DNA from: Clostridia bacterium
GTDB lineage: Bacteria; Bacillota; Clostridia; Monoglobales; Monoglobaceae
Direction: 5' to 3'
DNA: 64,000 nt
NCBI GenBank assembly: GCA_017622215.1
Contig: JAGARO010000002.1
Coordinates: forward strand, 1 to 64,000
Shown here: piece after piece, positions 25,851 to 34,824 of the stretch
How the letters are laid out: each line of letters begins with the position of its first letter
How positions within the stretch are numbered: the first letter of the stretch is position 1
Notes under the pieces: generated by a model
Databases searched by the model: none
Seen by the model: only the letters and a program-made list of their open reading frames with translations
Told to the model about the DNA's origin: nothing
Position numbers and translations under genes: made by a program

Positions 25851-26735
25851 ATGAAATCATTTTCAAGAACCACTAAAGAAGAGCTTGCATTCCTTGAAAA
25901 AGACAAGGATTGCTGTGCTTTATCCGAGCTTTTGGGACTTATGGTCTTTGCAGGTTCTTTCAGTAACAACTCAATAAAAATTCAAACCGAAAATGACTGT
26001 ATTGCCATTCGTTTTCAGGGTTTATTTAACGAGCTTTTTGACTATTATATTCCAATTTCCATTGAGAATAACAGCTACATTTTAATTATAGACAAGCTTG
26101 ATATTATCCTGAAAATATATTCACTTTTGAGAATTATCGGGGACACTCCTTCTATTCCCTACGAATACTTAAAAAAGGATTGCTGTAAGTCCTCCTTTTT
26201 AAGAGGCACATTCCTTGCATCAGGAATAATTATGGACCCAAGGAAAAACTACAATTTAGAGTTTGTACTTAAAAACGAGGCGTTAGCACTTAACCTCAAA
26301 GGATTTTTAGAAAGCCTTGGCTTTTTACCCAAAATAACAAAGAGAAAAAAATATACTGTTATTTATATAAAATCAAACGGTATGATTTCTGATTTTCTTG
26401 GCTACATCAAGGCAATTAACGCACTCAATACTTTTTCCGACGTAGTTATTCAAAAGGAATTTACTAACAATTTCAACCGTTCATCAAACCTTGATATTGC
26501 TAACACAGATAAAATATATGTAGCTTCATCGGAGCACATCAAAGCTATTATGGAGCTTGATGAAACTGTGGGACTTGATACTCTCCCCGAAGAACTCAGG
26601 GAGATAGCATTCCTGCGAATTGAAAACCCTGAACTTTCACTTACTGAGCTTGGGAAACTGTGTATTCCGCCGATTACTAAATCAGGGGTAAATCACAGAC
26701 TTAAAAAGATTATTAAACTTGCCGAAAGGGGGTAA
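25851..26735 (+). CDS. whiA: DNA-binding protein WhiA
   Basis: A 294-residue WhiA. The N-terminal part resembles a LAGLIDADG homing-endonuclease fold that has lost catalysis (FLRGTFLASGIIMDPRKNY), and the C-terminus is a helix-turn-helix (SLTELGKLCIPPITKSGVNHRLKKI). It controls sporulation in actinobacteria and affects division and chromosome segregation in Bacillus. The ATG at 25851 is used; the in-frame GTG at 25842 belongs to the AAAGGTGA ribosome site. Confidence 0.94.
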   Translation: MKSFSRTTKEELAFLEKDKDCCALSELLGLMVFAGSFSNNSIKIQTENDCIAIRFQGLFNELFDYYIPISIENNSYILIIDKLDIILKIYSLLRIIGDTPSIPYEYLKKDCCKSSFLRGTFLASGIIMDPRKNYNLEFVLKNEALALNLKGFLESLGFLPKITKRKKYTVIYIKSNGMISDFLGYIKAINALNTFSDVVIQKEFTNNFNRSSNLDIANTDKIYVASSEHIKAIMELDETVGLDTLPEELREIAFLRIENPELSLTELGKLCIPPITKSGVNHRLKKIIKLAERG

Positions 26736-26740
26736 CATAA

Positions 26741-29700
26741 ATGGCATTTGCACATCTTCATACTCACTCTGCATACTCACTTCTTGACGGAGAGGGGACT
26801 GTTCAGAAAATTTTAGACCGCGCAAAAGAGCTTGGACAGACTTCCATGGCACTTACTGACCACGGAAATATGTACGGTGTTATAGATTTTTATGAATATG
26901 CAAAAAAAATAGGCGTGAAGCCTGTTTTGGGCTGTGAAGTTTATGTTGCCCAGAGAACCCGTTTTGACAAGGTTCACGAATATGATTCCTCAAACTACCA
27001 CCTCATTCTTCTCGCAAAGGATAATGAGGGCTACAAGAATTTAATTAAAATTGTTTCCTCAGGCTTTGTGGAGGGATTTTACTACAAACCGCGAGTTGAC
27101 AAGGACATTCTCCGCCAGTATCACGAGGGAATAATTGCTTTAAGCGGATGTATGTTTGGCGTTGTGTCAAGACATTTCTTAAATAGCGACCCTGAGGGTG
27201 CAAGGACTTCTGCCCTTGAATATATGGATATATTCGGTAAAGACAACTTCTATATTGAAATTCAGGATCACGGTCTTATGGAGCAAAAACAGTTAAACCC
27301 TAAGCTTATTGCACTTTCCAAAGAACTTGGGCTTAATCTTGTTGCAACAAACGATATTCACTATGTACGCCGTGAGGACGCTAAATATCAGGACATTTTA
27401 ATGTGCATCCAGATGGGCAAAAGCGTAAATGACGAGGACAGAATGAAAATGTCCTGTGAGGAGCTTTATGTTAAGTCCGAAGATGAAATGTTATCACTCT
27501 TTCAGGCTTGCCCTGAAGCCGTAGAAAACACACAGAAAATTGCTGATATGTGTAACGTTGATATCGAATTCGGGCATCTTCATCTTCCTGAATTTAAGTT
27601 ACCTGATGGATATACTGCATTTGACTACCTTAAAGAACTTTGCTACAAAGGCTTTGAGGAGCGTTATCCAAATGACGACGGCACAGCTAAAAAACAGCTT
27701 GATTATGAGCTTGAAACAATCAAGTCCATGGGGTATGTGGAATACTTCCTTATTGTATGGGACTTTATTAACTATGCAAAATCCAACGGAATTATGGTAG
27801 GACCTGGCCGAGGCAGTGCCGCAGGCTCCGTTGTTTCATACTCACTTAAAATTACAGACATCGACCCAATCAAATATGACCTGTTCTTCGAGCGTTTTTT
27901 AAACCCTGAACGAGTTACTATGCCTGATATCGATATTGACTTCTGCTACGAAAGACGAGGAGAAGTTATTGACTATGTAAACGAAAAGTACGGCTCCGAC
28001 CATGTGGCGCAGATTATAACCTTTGGTACAATGGCTGCTCGCCTTGCTATCCGCGATGTCGCCCGAGCTCTTGATATATCATACTCCACCGCGGATGCTG
28101 TTGCAAAGCAAATTCCGACTGTTATCGGTATGACAATCGAAAAGGCGCTGGAGAGCAACCCTGAACTTAAAACCATGTATGAGTCAAGCCCTGAAATCAA
28201 GGAGCTTATTGACACAGCCCGTGAACTTGAGGGTCTTCCAAGACACACCTCTACCCACGCTGCAGGGGTGGTTATTACCCGAGACCCTGTTGACAACTAT
28301 GTTCCTGTGCAGACAAACGAAGATGTTATAACTACACAGTTTACAAAGGACACTGTTGAGCATCTTGGTCTTCTTAAAATGGACTTTTTGGGACTCCGTA
28401 CTCTCACTGTTATCCGTGATGCAATCAGAAATATTAAAGAAAACTACAATATTGATATAGATATTAGCAAAATTGACTTTGAGGATGAGGCTGTTTATAA
28501 AATGATTTCGGAGGGGAATACTGACGGCGTTTTCCAGCTTGAAAGCGGCGGTATGCAGTCCTTTATGAAAGAGCTTCGCCCTACTTCTATTGAAGATATT
28601 ATTGCGGGAATTTCACTTTACAGACCTGGTCCTATGGACTCAATTCCTCGATATATCAACAACAAAAACAATCCGTCGCAGATTACCTACAAGCATCCGC
28701 TTCTTGAAAACATTCTCGACGTAACCTATGGCTGTATCGTTTATCAGGAACAGGTTATGCAGATTGTGCAGACCTTAGGCGGTTACTCTTTGGGAAGAGC
28801 TGACCTTGTGCGCCGTGCTATGTCCAAGAAAAAAGAGGACGTTATGATTCAGGAAAAGCACAATTTCGTTTACGGTATTCAGGACGAAAGGGGCAACTAC
28901 ACAGTTGAGGGAGCTATCCGCAAGGGCCTTGACGAGAAAACTGCAACTGAAATCTTTGACGAAATGATGGACTTTGCAAAATATGCCTTTAACAAGTCCC
29001 ATGCTGCTGCCTACGCTTTTGTATCTTACCAGACAGCATGGCTTAAGTGTCATTACCCTGCAGAATTTTATGCTGCACTTATGACAAGCTTTTTAGGTTC
29101 TACTGACAAAATTACTAAATATATTAACTCGGCAAAATCTCTGGGAATTAAAATTCTTCCCCCTGATATCAATATGAGTACAGCCTCTTTCGTAGCTCAC
29201 GACAACTCAATTCGTTTCAGCATGGCTGCTGTTAAAAATATCGGGGTGGCTGTTATCGACCAGATTGTCCGTGAAAGAGAAAGAAATGGAAAATTCACTT
29301 CCTTTACAGATTTTTGCAACAGAATTGTTGGGGAGAAAATTAACAAGCGAAATGTTGAAGGGCTTATAAAAAGCGGGGCTTTTGACTCCCTCGGACTTAA
29401 ACGCTCTGTGCTTATGCAGAATTATGAAACTGTTATAGACGGTATTTCAAGGGACAAACACAGCAACATTGAGGGACAGTTGGACTTATTCGGCGGTCTT
29501 GAAGAGGAAAGCTCAGGAGACAACTTTAAGGACTGCCCTGAATTTGAGAAAAATGACATTCTTAAAATGGAAAAGGATTATATGGGAATTTATGTATCAG
29601 GACACCCTCTTGACGAATACAGTCATATAATTTCAAAGAATTTCAAGACTACTGTGGCTGACATCTGCGATGATGAGGACAACCGCTTTATGTCAGGGGA

Positions 29701-30184
29701 CAAAGTCAAGCTCGGTGGCATTATTACAGGCATAAGAAAGCAATATACAAAGAAAAATGAACTTATGATGTATGTGAACTTCGAAGATTTAACAGGTACA
29801 ATTGAAGCTATCGCTTTCCCTGCTGTTGTAAGGAAAAATCCTTCTCTTCTCAACGAAGACTCCATTGTGGTTTTAGAGGGCAACCTTGACATTGTAGAAG
29901 ACAAGGCTCCTAAAATCAGGATTGAAAACATTATGCCTTTAACTAACGCTGAGGAAAAAACAAAGAAGCTTTATCTTAAAACAGTTTCTACCGATACAGA
30001 AACTCTGGGAAAGATAAAATATATTTTAGAAAACAAATTTGGGGACATCCCTGTTTGCATCTATTATGCAGACACAAAACAGACTCTTCTTGCTCCAAAA
30101 TCAATGTGGGTCAAGGAAACTTCTGAGGCTGTTGATGAACTTAAAATTATTCTCGGTGAAGAAAACGTGAAATTTACAAACTAA
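26741..30184 (+). CDS. dnaE: DNA polymerase III subunit alpha (DnaE)
   Basis: A 1147-residue C-family polymerase. It has an N-terminal PHP domain beginning FAHLHTHSAYSLLDG, the palm with GPGRGSAAGS and the catalytic PDIDIDF, a fingers domain with SKKKEDV, a helix-hairpin-helix region and an OB-fold near residues 985-1060. This is the DnaE1-type layout without the PolC exonuclease insert. It starts five bases after whiA and ends at a strong terminator, so it is the last gene of the hprK operon. Confidence 0.95.
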   Translation: MAFAHLHTHSAYSLLDGEGTVQKILDRAKELGQTSMALTDHGNMYGVIDFYEYAKKIGVKPVLGCEVYVAQRTRFDKVHEYDSSNYHLILLAKDNEGYKNLIKIVSSGFVEGFYYKPRVDKDILRQYHEGIIALSGCMFGVVSRHFLNSDPEGARTSALEYMDIFGKDNFYIEIQDHGLMEQKQLNPKLIALSKELGLNLVATNDIHYVRREDAKYQDILMCIQMGKSVNDEDRMKMSCEELYVKSEDEMLSLFQACPEAVENTQKIADMCNVDIEFGHLHLPEFKLPDGYTAFDYLKELCYKGFEERYPNDDGTAKKQLDYELETIKSMGYVEYFLIVWDFINYAKSNGIMVGPGRGSAAGSVVSYSLKITDIDPIKYDLFFERFLNPERVTMPDIDIDFCYERRGEVIDYVNEKYGSDHVAQIITFGTMAARLAIRDVARALDISYSTADAVAKQIPTVIGMTIEKALESNPELKTMYESSPEIKELIDTARELEGLPRHTSTHAAGVVITRDPVDNYVPVQTNEDVITTQFTKDTVEHLGLLKMDFLGLRTLTVIRDAIRNIKENYNIDIDISKIDFEDEAVYKMISEGNTDGVFQLESGGMQSFMKELRPTSIEDIIAGISLYRPGPMDSIPRYINNKNNPSQITYKHPLLENILDVTYGCIVYQEQVMQIVQTLGGYSLGRADLVRRAMSKKKEDVMIQEKHNFVYGIQDERGNYTVEGAIRKGLDEKTATEIFDEMMDFAKYAFNKSHAAAYAFVSYQTAWLKCHYPAEFYAALMTSFLGSTDKITKYINSAKSLGIKILPPDINMSTASFVAHDNSIRFSMAAVKNIGVAVIDQIVRERERNGKFTSFTDFCNRIVGEKINKRNVEGLIKSGAFDSLGLKRSVLMQNYETVIDGISRDKHSNIEGQLDLFGGLEEESSGDNFKDCPEFEKNDILKMEKDYMGIYVSGHPLDEYSHIISKNFKTTVADICDDEDNRFMSGDKVKLGGIITGIRKQYTKKNELMMYVNFEDLTGTIEAIAFPAVVRKNPSLLNEDSIVVLEGNLDIVEDKAPKIRIENIMPLTNAEEKTKKLYLKTVSTDTETLGKIKYILENKFGDIPVCIYYADTKQTLLAPKSMWVKETSEAVDELKIILGEENVKFTN

Positions 30185-30185
30185 A

Positions 30186-30209
30186 AAAAGGAGGCTCAAG
30201 CCTCCTTTT
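30186..30209. terminator. bidirectional terminator after dnaE
   Basis: A 10-bp stem (30186-30195 with 30200-30209) with loop TCAA; the A-run and T-run on the two sides serve both dnaE and the convergent repressor gene, whose stop codon overlaps it. Confidence 0.9.
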
Positions 30210-30402
30210 ATTTTTCCTTTGAAATTCCAAGAATATAGTCAGTGGAAACTTTATAAAAATCAGCAAGTTTAATCAGTATATCAACAGGAAGTTGCCTCTG
30301 ACCATTCTCATATTGCGAATAAGTATTTTGTTTTATATGCAGATACTCTGCTATTTCCTTTTGCTTAATATCCAAATCTTCTCTCAAATCTTTTAATCTC
30401 AT
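30208..30402 (-). CDS. small XRE-family transcriptional regulator
   Basis: A 64-residue helix-turn-helix protein with only the DNA-binding domain: KQKEIAEYLHIKQNTYSQYENG covers the recognition helices, and the tail YKVSTDYILGIS is typical of Xre/SinR-like proteins. With no effector domain it probably acts as a simple dimeric repressor. AAGGTGAT precedes the ATG. The palindrome 40 bases upstream is the likely operator, which implies self-regulation. Confidence 0.88.
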   Translation of the reverse strand: MRLKDLREDLDIKQKEIAEYLHIKQNTYSQYENGQRQLPVDILIKLADFYKVSTDYILGISKEK

Positions 30403-30441
30403 ATAACATCACCTTATGTAATATTATATAAAATCTCGAGG

Positions 30442-30463
30442 TGAGATATTGACATTTATCTCA
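30442..30463. promoter_or_regulatory. palindromic operator upstream of the XRE regulator
   Basis: TGAGATA (30442-30448) and its complement (30457-30463) flank an 8-base spacer; a third half-site-like TGTGATA lies at 30467-30473. The palindrome contains the -35 box of a plus-strand promoter (TTGACA 30449-30454, TATTGT 30472-30477, spacer 17) and overlaps where a -35 for the minus-strand TATAAT (30423-30428) would be. It therefore could control both directions. Confidence 0.6.
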
Positions 30464-30506
30464 TTTTGTGATATTGTATAAAGGCAGGAAAGATTTTTAA
30501 AAAGAT

Positions 30507-30536
30507 AAAGACTGAATAATAACTCATTCAGCCTTT
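30507..30536 (-). terminator. putative terminator of the 59-residue protein gene
   Basis: CTGAAT/ATTCAG with flanking AAAG/CTTT pairs forms a hairpin with an 8-base loop; on the minus strand it is followed by a T-rich but interrupted run. Confidence 0.5.
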
Positions 30537-30545
30537 AATCTTTAA

Positions 30546-30725
30546 TTACATACATTTTTCCAGAAAGTAATCACGGACTACATATTTCACTTCTTCCTCC
30601 AAAACTTCATTTTCTTCCAACCACTTTACAAGTGCCAGGGCCTCTTCCTCGGTAAAAAACAAACTCTTTATCTCCACGCTACCGATTCTTACTCCGAACC
30701 TTTCGGTTTTAATTACATTGTACAT
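30546..30725 (-). CDS. small protein of unknown function
   Basis: A 59-residue protein I cannot assign. It begins MYNVIKTERFGVRIGSVEIK, a short beta-strand-rich part, and ends in an acidic helical part with EEEALALVKWLEEN. There is no signal peptide or membrane segment. The start at 30725 has AAAGGAGG nine bases before it, and a possible TTGATT promoter lies further upstream. It is flanked by terminators on both sides, so it appears to be a single-gene unit. Confidence 0.7.
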   Translation of the reverse strand: MYNVIKTERFGVRIGSVEIKSLFFTEEEALALVKWLEENEVLEEEVKYVVRDYFLEKCM

Positions 30726-30861
30726 GTTGTCAGCCCTCCTTTGCATCTATTATTACACAATTTTCAAATTAAATCAATACCCTGTTTACGCAAATTGAAA
30801 ACATTATAATATCAGGCATTTTCAATCTTTTAAAAATGTTATGTAAACTTTATATTTGCAT

Positions 30862-30896
30862 AAAAAAGAAGGATTTTCCAAAAATCCTTCTTTTTT
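30862..30896. terminator. terminator of the mtaD-xthA-trx operon
   Basis: GAAGGATTTT (30868-30877) pairs with its complement (30881-30890) and is extended by an A6/T6 pairing; it lies directly after the thioredoxin stop on the minus strand. Confidence 0.9.
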
Positions 30897-30900
30897 TTTG

Positions 30901-31203
30901 CTAATTTTCGACAAAATCTTTGATTTCAGCCTCGGAAAGTGCTCCCACTGTTACGCTTTTAGTTTCTCCGTCCTCAATCAAAACTAAAGTTGGAATTGAA
31001 GATACGCCGTAGAGGGCTGCAATTTCTCCATCCTCGTCAACATTTACCTTACCAACAACTACATCCAGTCTTTCGTGACAATCTTCTAAAACTGCACCCA
31101 TCATTCTGCATGGTGCACACCAGTCTGCGTAAAAGTCAATTAAAATCTTTTTATTTCCCTTTAAAGCATCCTTAAAGTTATCCTTTGTTAAATGAATTAT
31201 CAT
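30901..31203 (-). CDS. trxA: Thioredoxin
   Basis: A 100-residue thioredoxin with active site WCAPC (C29 and C32) in place of the commoner WCGPC, and the cis-proline loop SSIPTLVL. No signal peptide, so cytosolic. It reduces protein disulfides with thioredoxin reductase, which is not in the window. An AAGGAGGAAG site precedes the ATG, 27 bases after xthA, in the same operon. Confidence 0.93.
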   Translation of the reverse strand: MIIHLTKDNFKDALKGNKKILIDFYADWCAPCRMMGAVLEDCHERLDVVVGKVNVDEDGEIAALYGVSSIPTLVLIEDGETKSVTVGALSEAEIKDFVEN

Positions 31204-31230
31204 AGTTCTTCCTCCTTAGTATATTTTATC

Positions 31231-31983
31231 TTATAAATCAATTTCTATACTGACAGGACAATGGTCGGAGCCCACTATATCGTTATGAATTTCCGCTGAC
31301 TTTATCTTATCCTTAATTCTGTCAGACACTATAAAATAGTCAATACGCCAGCCTGCGTTATTTGCCCTGGCATTAAACCTATAACTCCACCAGGAATACT
31401 TTTCCTCCTCAGGGTGCAGAAAACGGAAGCTGTCGGTAAAGCCTGAACTTAAAAGAATCCTCATCTTCTCTCGTTCTTCATCTGTGAAGCCTGCATTCAT
31501 TCTGTTTGTCTTTGGATTTTTAAGGTCAATTTCTTCTTTTGCAACATTCAAGTCTCCGCACAGGACTATAGGTTTCACTTTATCAAGACTTTTTATATAT
31601 TCAAGAAAGTCCTCTTCCCATTTCATTCGATAATCAAGTCTTTTAAGCTCATTCTGGGAATTCGGTGTGTAGCAGGTAACAAAATAAAAATCATCATATT
31701 CAGCTGTAATTACTCTGCCCTCGTGGTCGTGTTCTTCAATGCCAATTCCATAGGTTACATTTATCGGCTTTTCCTTTGTGAAAACCGCTGTACCGCTATA
31801 GCCTTTTTTATCTGCGCTATTAAAATATTCTGTGTAATCTCCAAGGTCAACGATTGCCTGACCAGGTTGCATTTTTGTTTCCTGCAGTCCGTAAATATCG
31901 GCATCAAGGCTTTTCATACTGTCCTCAAAACCTTTGCCGAGGCAAGCACGGAGCCCGTTTACATTCCATGATACAAATCTCAT
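31231..31983 (-). CDS. xthA: Exodeoxyribonuclease III (AP endonuclease)
   Basis: A 250-residue exonuclease III family protein starting MRFVSWNVNGLRACLGKGF. It has the metal-binding QETK segment, CGDLNVA, and the catalytic SDHCPVSIEI at the C-terminus. It cleaves DNA at abasic sites during base-excision repair. Its ATG overlaps the mtaD stop (ATGA). Confidence 0.93.
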   Translation of the reverse strand: MRFVSWNVNGLRACLGKGFEDSMKSLDADIYGLQETKMQPGQAIVDLGDYTEYFNSADKKGYSGTAVFTKEKPINVTYGIGIEEHDHEGRVITAEYDDFYFVTCYTPNSQNELKRLDYRMKWEEDFLEYIKSLDKVKPIVLCGDLNVAKEEIDLKNPKTNRMNAGFTDEEREKMRILLSSGFTDSFRFLHPEEEKYSWWSYRFNARANNAGWRIDYFIVSDRIKDKIKSAEIHNDIVGSDHCPVSIEIDL

Positions 31984-33269
31984 ACAAAAAGCTCCTTACA
32001 TACTCTTTCAATATTTTTCTTAACATCGGCCTCATCAATAAATTTCAGCTTTCTGTCTTCCATTATAACTTTTCCGTTAATAATGCTTGTCAGGACATTT
32101 CCTGCATGGGCGCTGTATGCAATATGGTTATATGGATTATGAATTTTCGGGAGCATATTCTCAGCCTCACCATCAAGTATAATCATATCGGCAATATAGC
32201 CTTCTTTGATTTTACCAAGATTTTCTCTGCCCTGTGTTTTTGCACCTGTTACTGTGCCCATATGGAGCAAATCAAAAGCCTGTACCGCAGATGGATTTTT
32301 CTCGCTGCCACACATTAAAAGTCCGCCGAATTTTAACTCTGAAATCATATTTAAGCTATTATTCGAAGATGCACCGTCTGTACCAAAGGACACATTTATT
32401 CCACTATCAAGATACTTTTTAAGGGGTGCAATTCCCGAGCCAAGCTTCATATTTGAAGTCGGACAGCTTACAATATACCCATTATTTTCCTTGAAAATCT
32501 TCATATCCTCATCATTTAAGTAAACGCAATGTGCACCCTGAAGTCCGTTTTCAAAGTAGCCGAAATCGTAAAAAACTCTTGTAGGCGTTTTGCCCAAAGC
32601 ATTCATTACATTCTTATTTTCGGTTTCAGTTTCGGAAATATGAGTATGAACGTGCATTTTCTTTTCCTTTGCAAATTCGCCTGCGTACTTCAAAAACTTT
32701 TCGTCGGAGGTATATGCACTATGGATACCCAAATCAATCTTAATTCTGTCCTCATCAAAGCCGTTCCACTTTCCGAAAAGACGCTCTGTTTCCTCAAGCT
32801 TTTTAAGAGAATTCTCCCAGTCGTCCTTATTTCCTGATGCTCCACGGCTTATGTTTGCCCTGATTCCCGATGTGTTTACTGCGTCTAAAATTGCATCAAG
32901 TTCATAATACATCTCTGAGAATGAGGTTGTACCGCTTTTAATCATTTCCGCAATTCCCAAAAGTGTTCCCCAATAGATATGGTCAGCATTCAGCCTGTCT
33001 TCCACAGGAAAAATTTTATCAAAAAGCCATGTTTCAAGCTCATATCCGTCTGCATAACTGCGAAGCAGTGTCATTGGAACATGAGTATGAGCATTCACAA
33101 AGCCAGGCATTAAAATCTTGCCCTTACCGTCAATTTCATGCCCCTCAAATTCAGGACGTGTTTCTCCCACGTACTTTATTTTATTTCCCTCTGTTAAAAC
33201 AAATCCTTGCTTTATAACAGGATTTTCCCTGTCCATAGTAAGAATTGTTACATTTTTTATGAGTATCAT
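31980..33269 (-). CDS. mtaD: 5-methylthioadenosine/S-adenosylhomocysteine deaminase
   Basis: A 429-residue amidohydrolase with the metal motif NAHTHVPMTLLRSYADG, two later His ligands (HTHISETETEN and GAHCVYL) and FGTDGASSN. These match the MTA/SAH deaminase branch (TrzA/AtzF-like amidohydrolases), which recycles methylation by-products. The start is the ATG at 33269 with AAAGG upstream; the TTG at 33284 is not used. A terminator hairpin lies only 18 bases before this start. Confidence 0.87.
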   Translation of the reverse strand: MILIKNVTILTMDRENPVIKQGFVLTEGNKIKYVGETRPEFEGHEIDGKGKILMPGFVNAHTHVPMTLLRSYADGYELETWLFDKIFPVEDRLNADHIYWGTLLGIAEMIKSGTTSFSEMYYELDAILDAVNTSGIRANISRGASGNKDDWENSLKKLEETERLFGKWNGFDEDRIKIDLGIHSAYTSDEKFLKYAGEFAKEKKMHVHTHISETETENKNVMNALGKTPTRVFYDFGYFENGLQGAHCVYLNDEDMKIFKENNGYIVSCPTSNMKLGSGIAPLKKYLDSGINVSFGTDGASSNNSLNMISELKFGGLLMCGSEKNPSAVQAFDLLHMGTVTGAKTQGRENLGKIKEGYIADMIILDGEAENMLPKIHNPYNHIAYSAHAGNVLTSIINGKVIMEDRKLKFIDEADVKKNIERVCKELFV

Positions 33270-33287
33270 AGGTTTTCCTTTCAAAAA

Positions 33288-33310
33288 AAGGCTGTTATAA
33301 AAACAGCCTT
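33288..33310 (-). terminator. intrinsic terminator between citrate synthase and mtaD
   Basis: AAGGCTGTT and its complement pair around a 5-base loop, followed on the minus strand by seven T. It ends the citrate synthase transcript, but its T-run lies next to the mtaD ribosome site. Confidence 0.85.
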
Positions 33311-33314
33311 AAAA

Positions 33315-34667
33315 TTATCTTTCGTCAATAGGAATATAACTCTTCCTCTTTGCCACAGTCTTATAAGCAGGTCTGATAATTTTTCCGCCTGTTAAAAGCT
33401 CTTCTATTCTATGGGCACACCAACCTGCGACTCTTGACATTGCAAAAATTGGTGTAAATAAATCTTCAGGAATACCAAGCATCTGATAAATAAAGCCTGA
33501 ATAAAAGTCAACATTTATAGGCATTGGGGTTTCAATTCCCTTTTCTTCCTTGAACGCTGTCGGAGCAAGCTTTGCGATAAGATTGTAAAGTTCATATTCC
33601 TTCATACAATCCTTTTCCTTTGCAAGTTCCTCTGCACAACCCTTAAGCACCTTTGCACGAGGGTCAGAGAGTGTATAAACTGCGTGGCCGATACCATAGA
33701 TAAGACCGCTGCCGTCCCCTGCCTCTTTTCTTATAATCTTTTTAAGATATTCTAAAACTTCGGCTTCGTCTGTCCAGTCCTTAACATTTGCCTTGATTTC
33801 ATCCATCATACGGATTGTCTTTTCATTTGCACCGCCGTGCTTTGGTCCCTTAAGCGAACCGATAGCAGCGGAAATTGCTGAATATGTATCTGTATTACTT
33901 GAAGATAAAACTCTTACTGTAAATGTAGAGTTATTACCACCGCCGTGTTCAGCGTGGAGAATCATTGCAATATCAAGTATTCTTGCTTCAAGCTCTGTGA
34001 ATGACTTGTTAGGTCTTATCATACGGAGGAAGTTTTCAGCTGTTGAATACTTAGGGTTTGGAAGATGGAGCACAAGGCTCTTCTTATCATAATAATGTCT
34101 TTTTGTAGCATAAGCATGAGCAATCATTGTTGGAATACAGGCAATAAGTTTAAAGCTCTGCCTTAGCTGATTCTCAATATCAAGGCTGTCAGGATTCTCG
34201 TCGTAAGAATACATACTAAGAGTTGAACGGCCGATTTTATTCATAATATTTTTACTTGGTGCTTTAAGAATCATATCCTCTGTAAAGTTTTCAGGAAGTT
34301 CTCTTAAAGAAGCTAAAAATTCCTTGAAGTTTTCAAGCTCCTCCTTTGTAGGAAGATAGCCTAAAATAAGAAGAAAAATTGCTTCTTCATAGCCAAATCT
34401 GTTTTCCTTTTTACAGTTTTCAACAAGGTCTTCAACAGATATACCACGATAGTTAAGTACACCCTCGATAGGAGCTTTATTACCTTCGTCAAGAACATAA
34501 CCGTGTACTTCGCCTACAGCTGTAAGTCCCGCAAGGACGCCTGTACCGTCTGCATTTCTCAAACCTTTTTTAACATTATATTCAGTATAATACTGTCTGT
34601 TATACTTTCCAAAAGATGAAGTCTGTTCATCTATTCTGCTGATATAATCCGAAATATTTCCGTTCAT
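33315..34667 (-). CDS. gltA: Citrate synthase
   Basis: A 450-residue Si-type citrate synthase. The catalytic region has HAEHGGGNNSTF, a GPKHGGANE segment, GIGHAVYTLSDPRA and the catalytic Asp in INVDFYSG. It condenses oxaloacetate and acetyl-CoA. No other TCA-cycle genes are adjacent, so it probably supplies 2-oxoglutarate and glutamate. The ATG at 34667 has GAGGAG before it. It carries its own consensus promoter and terminator. Confidence 0.94.
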   Translation of the reverse strand: MNGNISDYISRIDEQTSSFGKYNRQYYTEYNVKKGLRNADGTGVLAGLTAVGEVHGYVLDEGNKAPIEGVLNYRGISVEDLVENCKKENRFGYEEAIFLLILGYLPTKEELENFKEFLASLRELPENFTEDMILKAPSKNIMNKIGRSTLSMYSYDENPDSLDIENQLRQSFKLIACIPTMIAHAYATKRHYYDKKSLVLHLPNPKYSTAENFLRMIRPNKSFTELEARILDIAMILHAEHGGGNNSTFTVRVLSSSNTDTYSAISAAIGSLKGPKHGGANEKTIRMMDEIKANVKDWTDEAEVLEYLKKIIRKEAGDGSGLIYGIGHAVYTLSDPRAKVLKGCAEELAKEKDCMKEYELYNLIAKLAPTAFKEEKGIETPMPINVDFYSGFIYQMLGIPEDLFTPIFAMSRVAGWCAHRIEELLTGGKIIRPAYKTVAKRKSYIPIDER

Positions 34668-34708
34668 AAATTTCTCCTCTTCGTCAATTTCTAACTCAAT
34701 ATACACAT

Positions 34709-34737
34709 AATATACACCGAAATCCAATTAAAGTCAA
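34709..34737 (-). promoter_or_regulatory. promoter of gltA
   Basis: On the minus strand TTGACT (34732-34737) and TATATT (34709-34714) have a 17-base spacer, 42 bases before the start codon. It diverges from the pot promoter. Confidence 0.8.
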
Positions 34738-34757
34738 GAAAACTTTTGATAAAATAC

Positions 34758-34786
34758 TTGATATTATCGACAAAATCCTGTATAAT
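34758..34786 (+). promoter_or_regulatory. promoter of the pot operon
   Basis: TTGATA (34758-34763) and TATAAT (34781-34786) are 17 bases apart, 38 bases before potA. Confidence 0.85.
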
Positions 34787-34824
34787 AATGTCATTATTTT
34801 TTTATTTTTTAAGGGGGTATTGTT

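Noticed and set aside
30886-30899. Long T-run as a possible assembly or slippage repeat
   Set aside because: It is the tail of a clean terminator hairpin for the thioredoxin operon.
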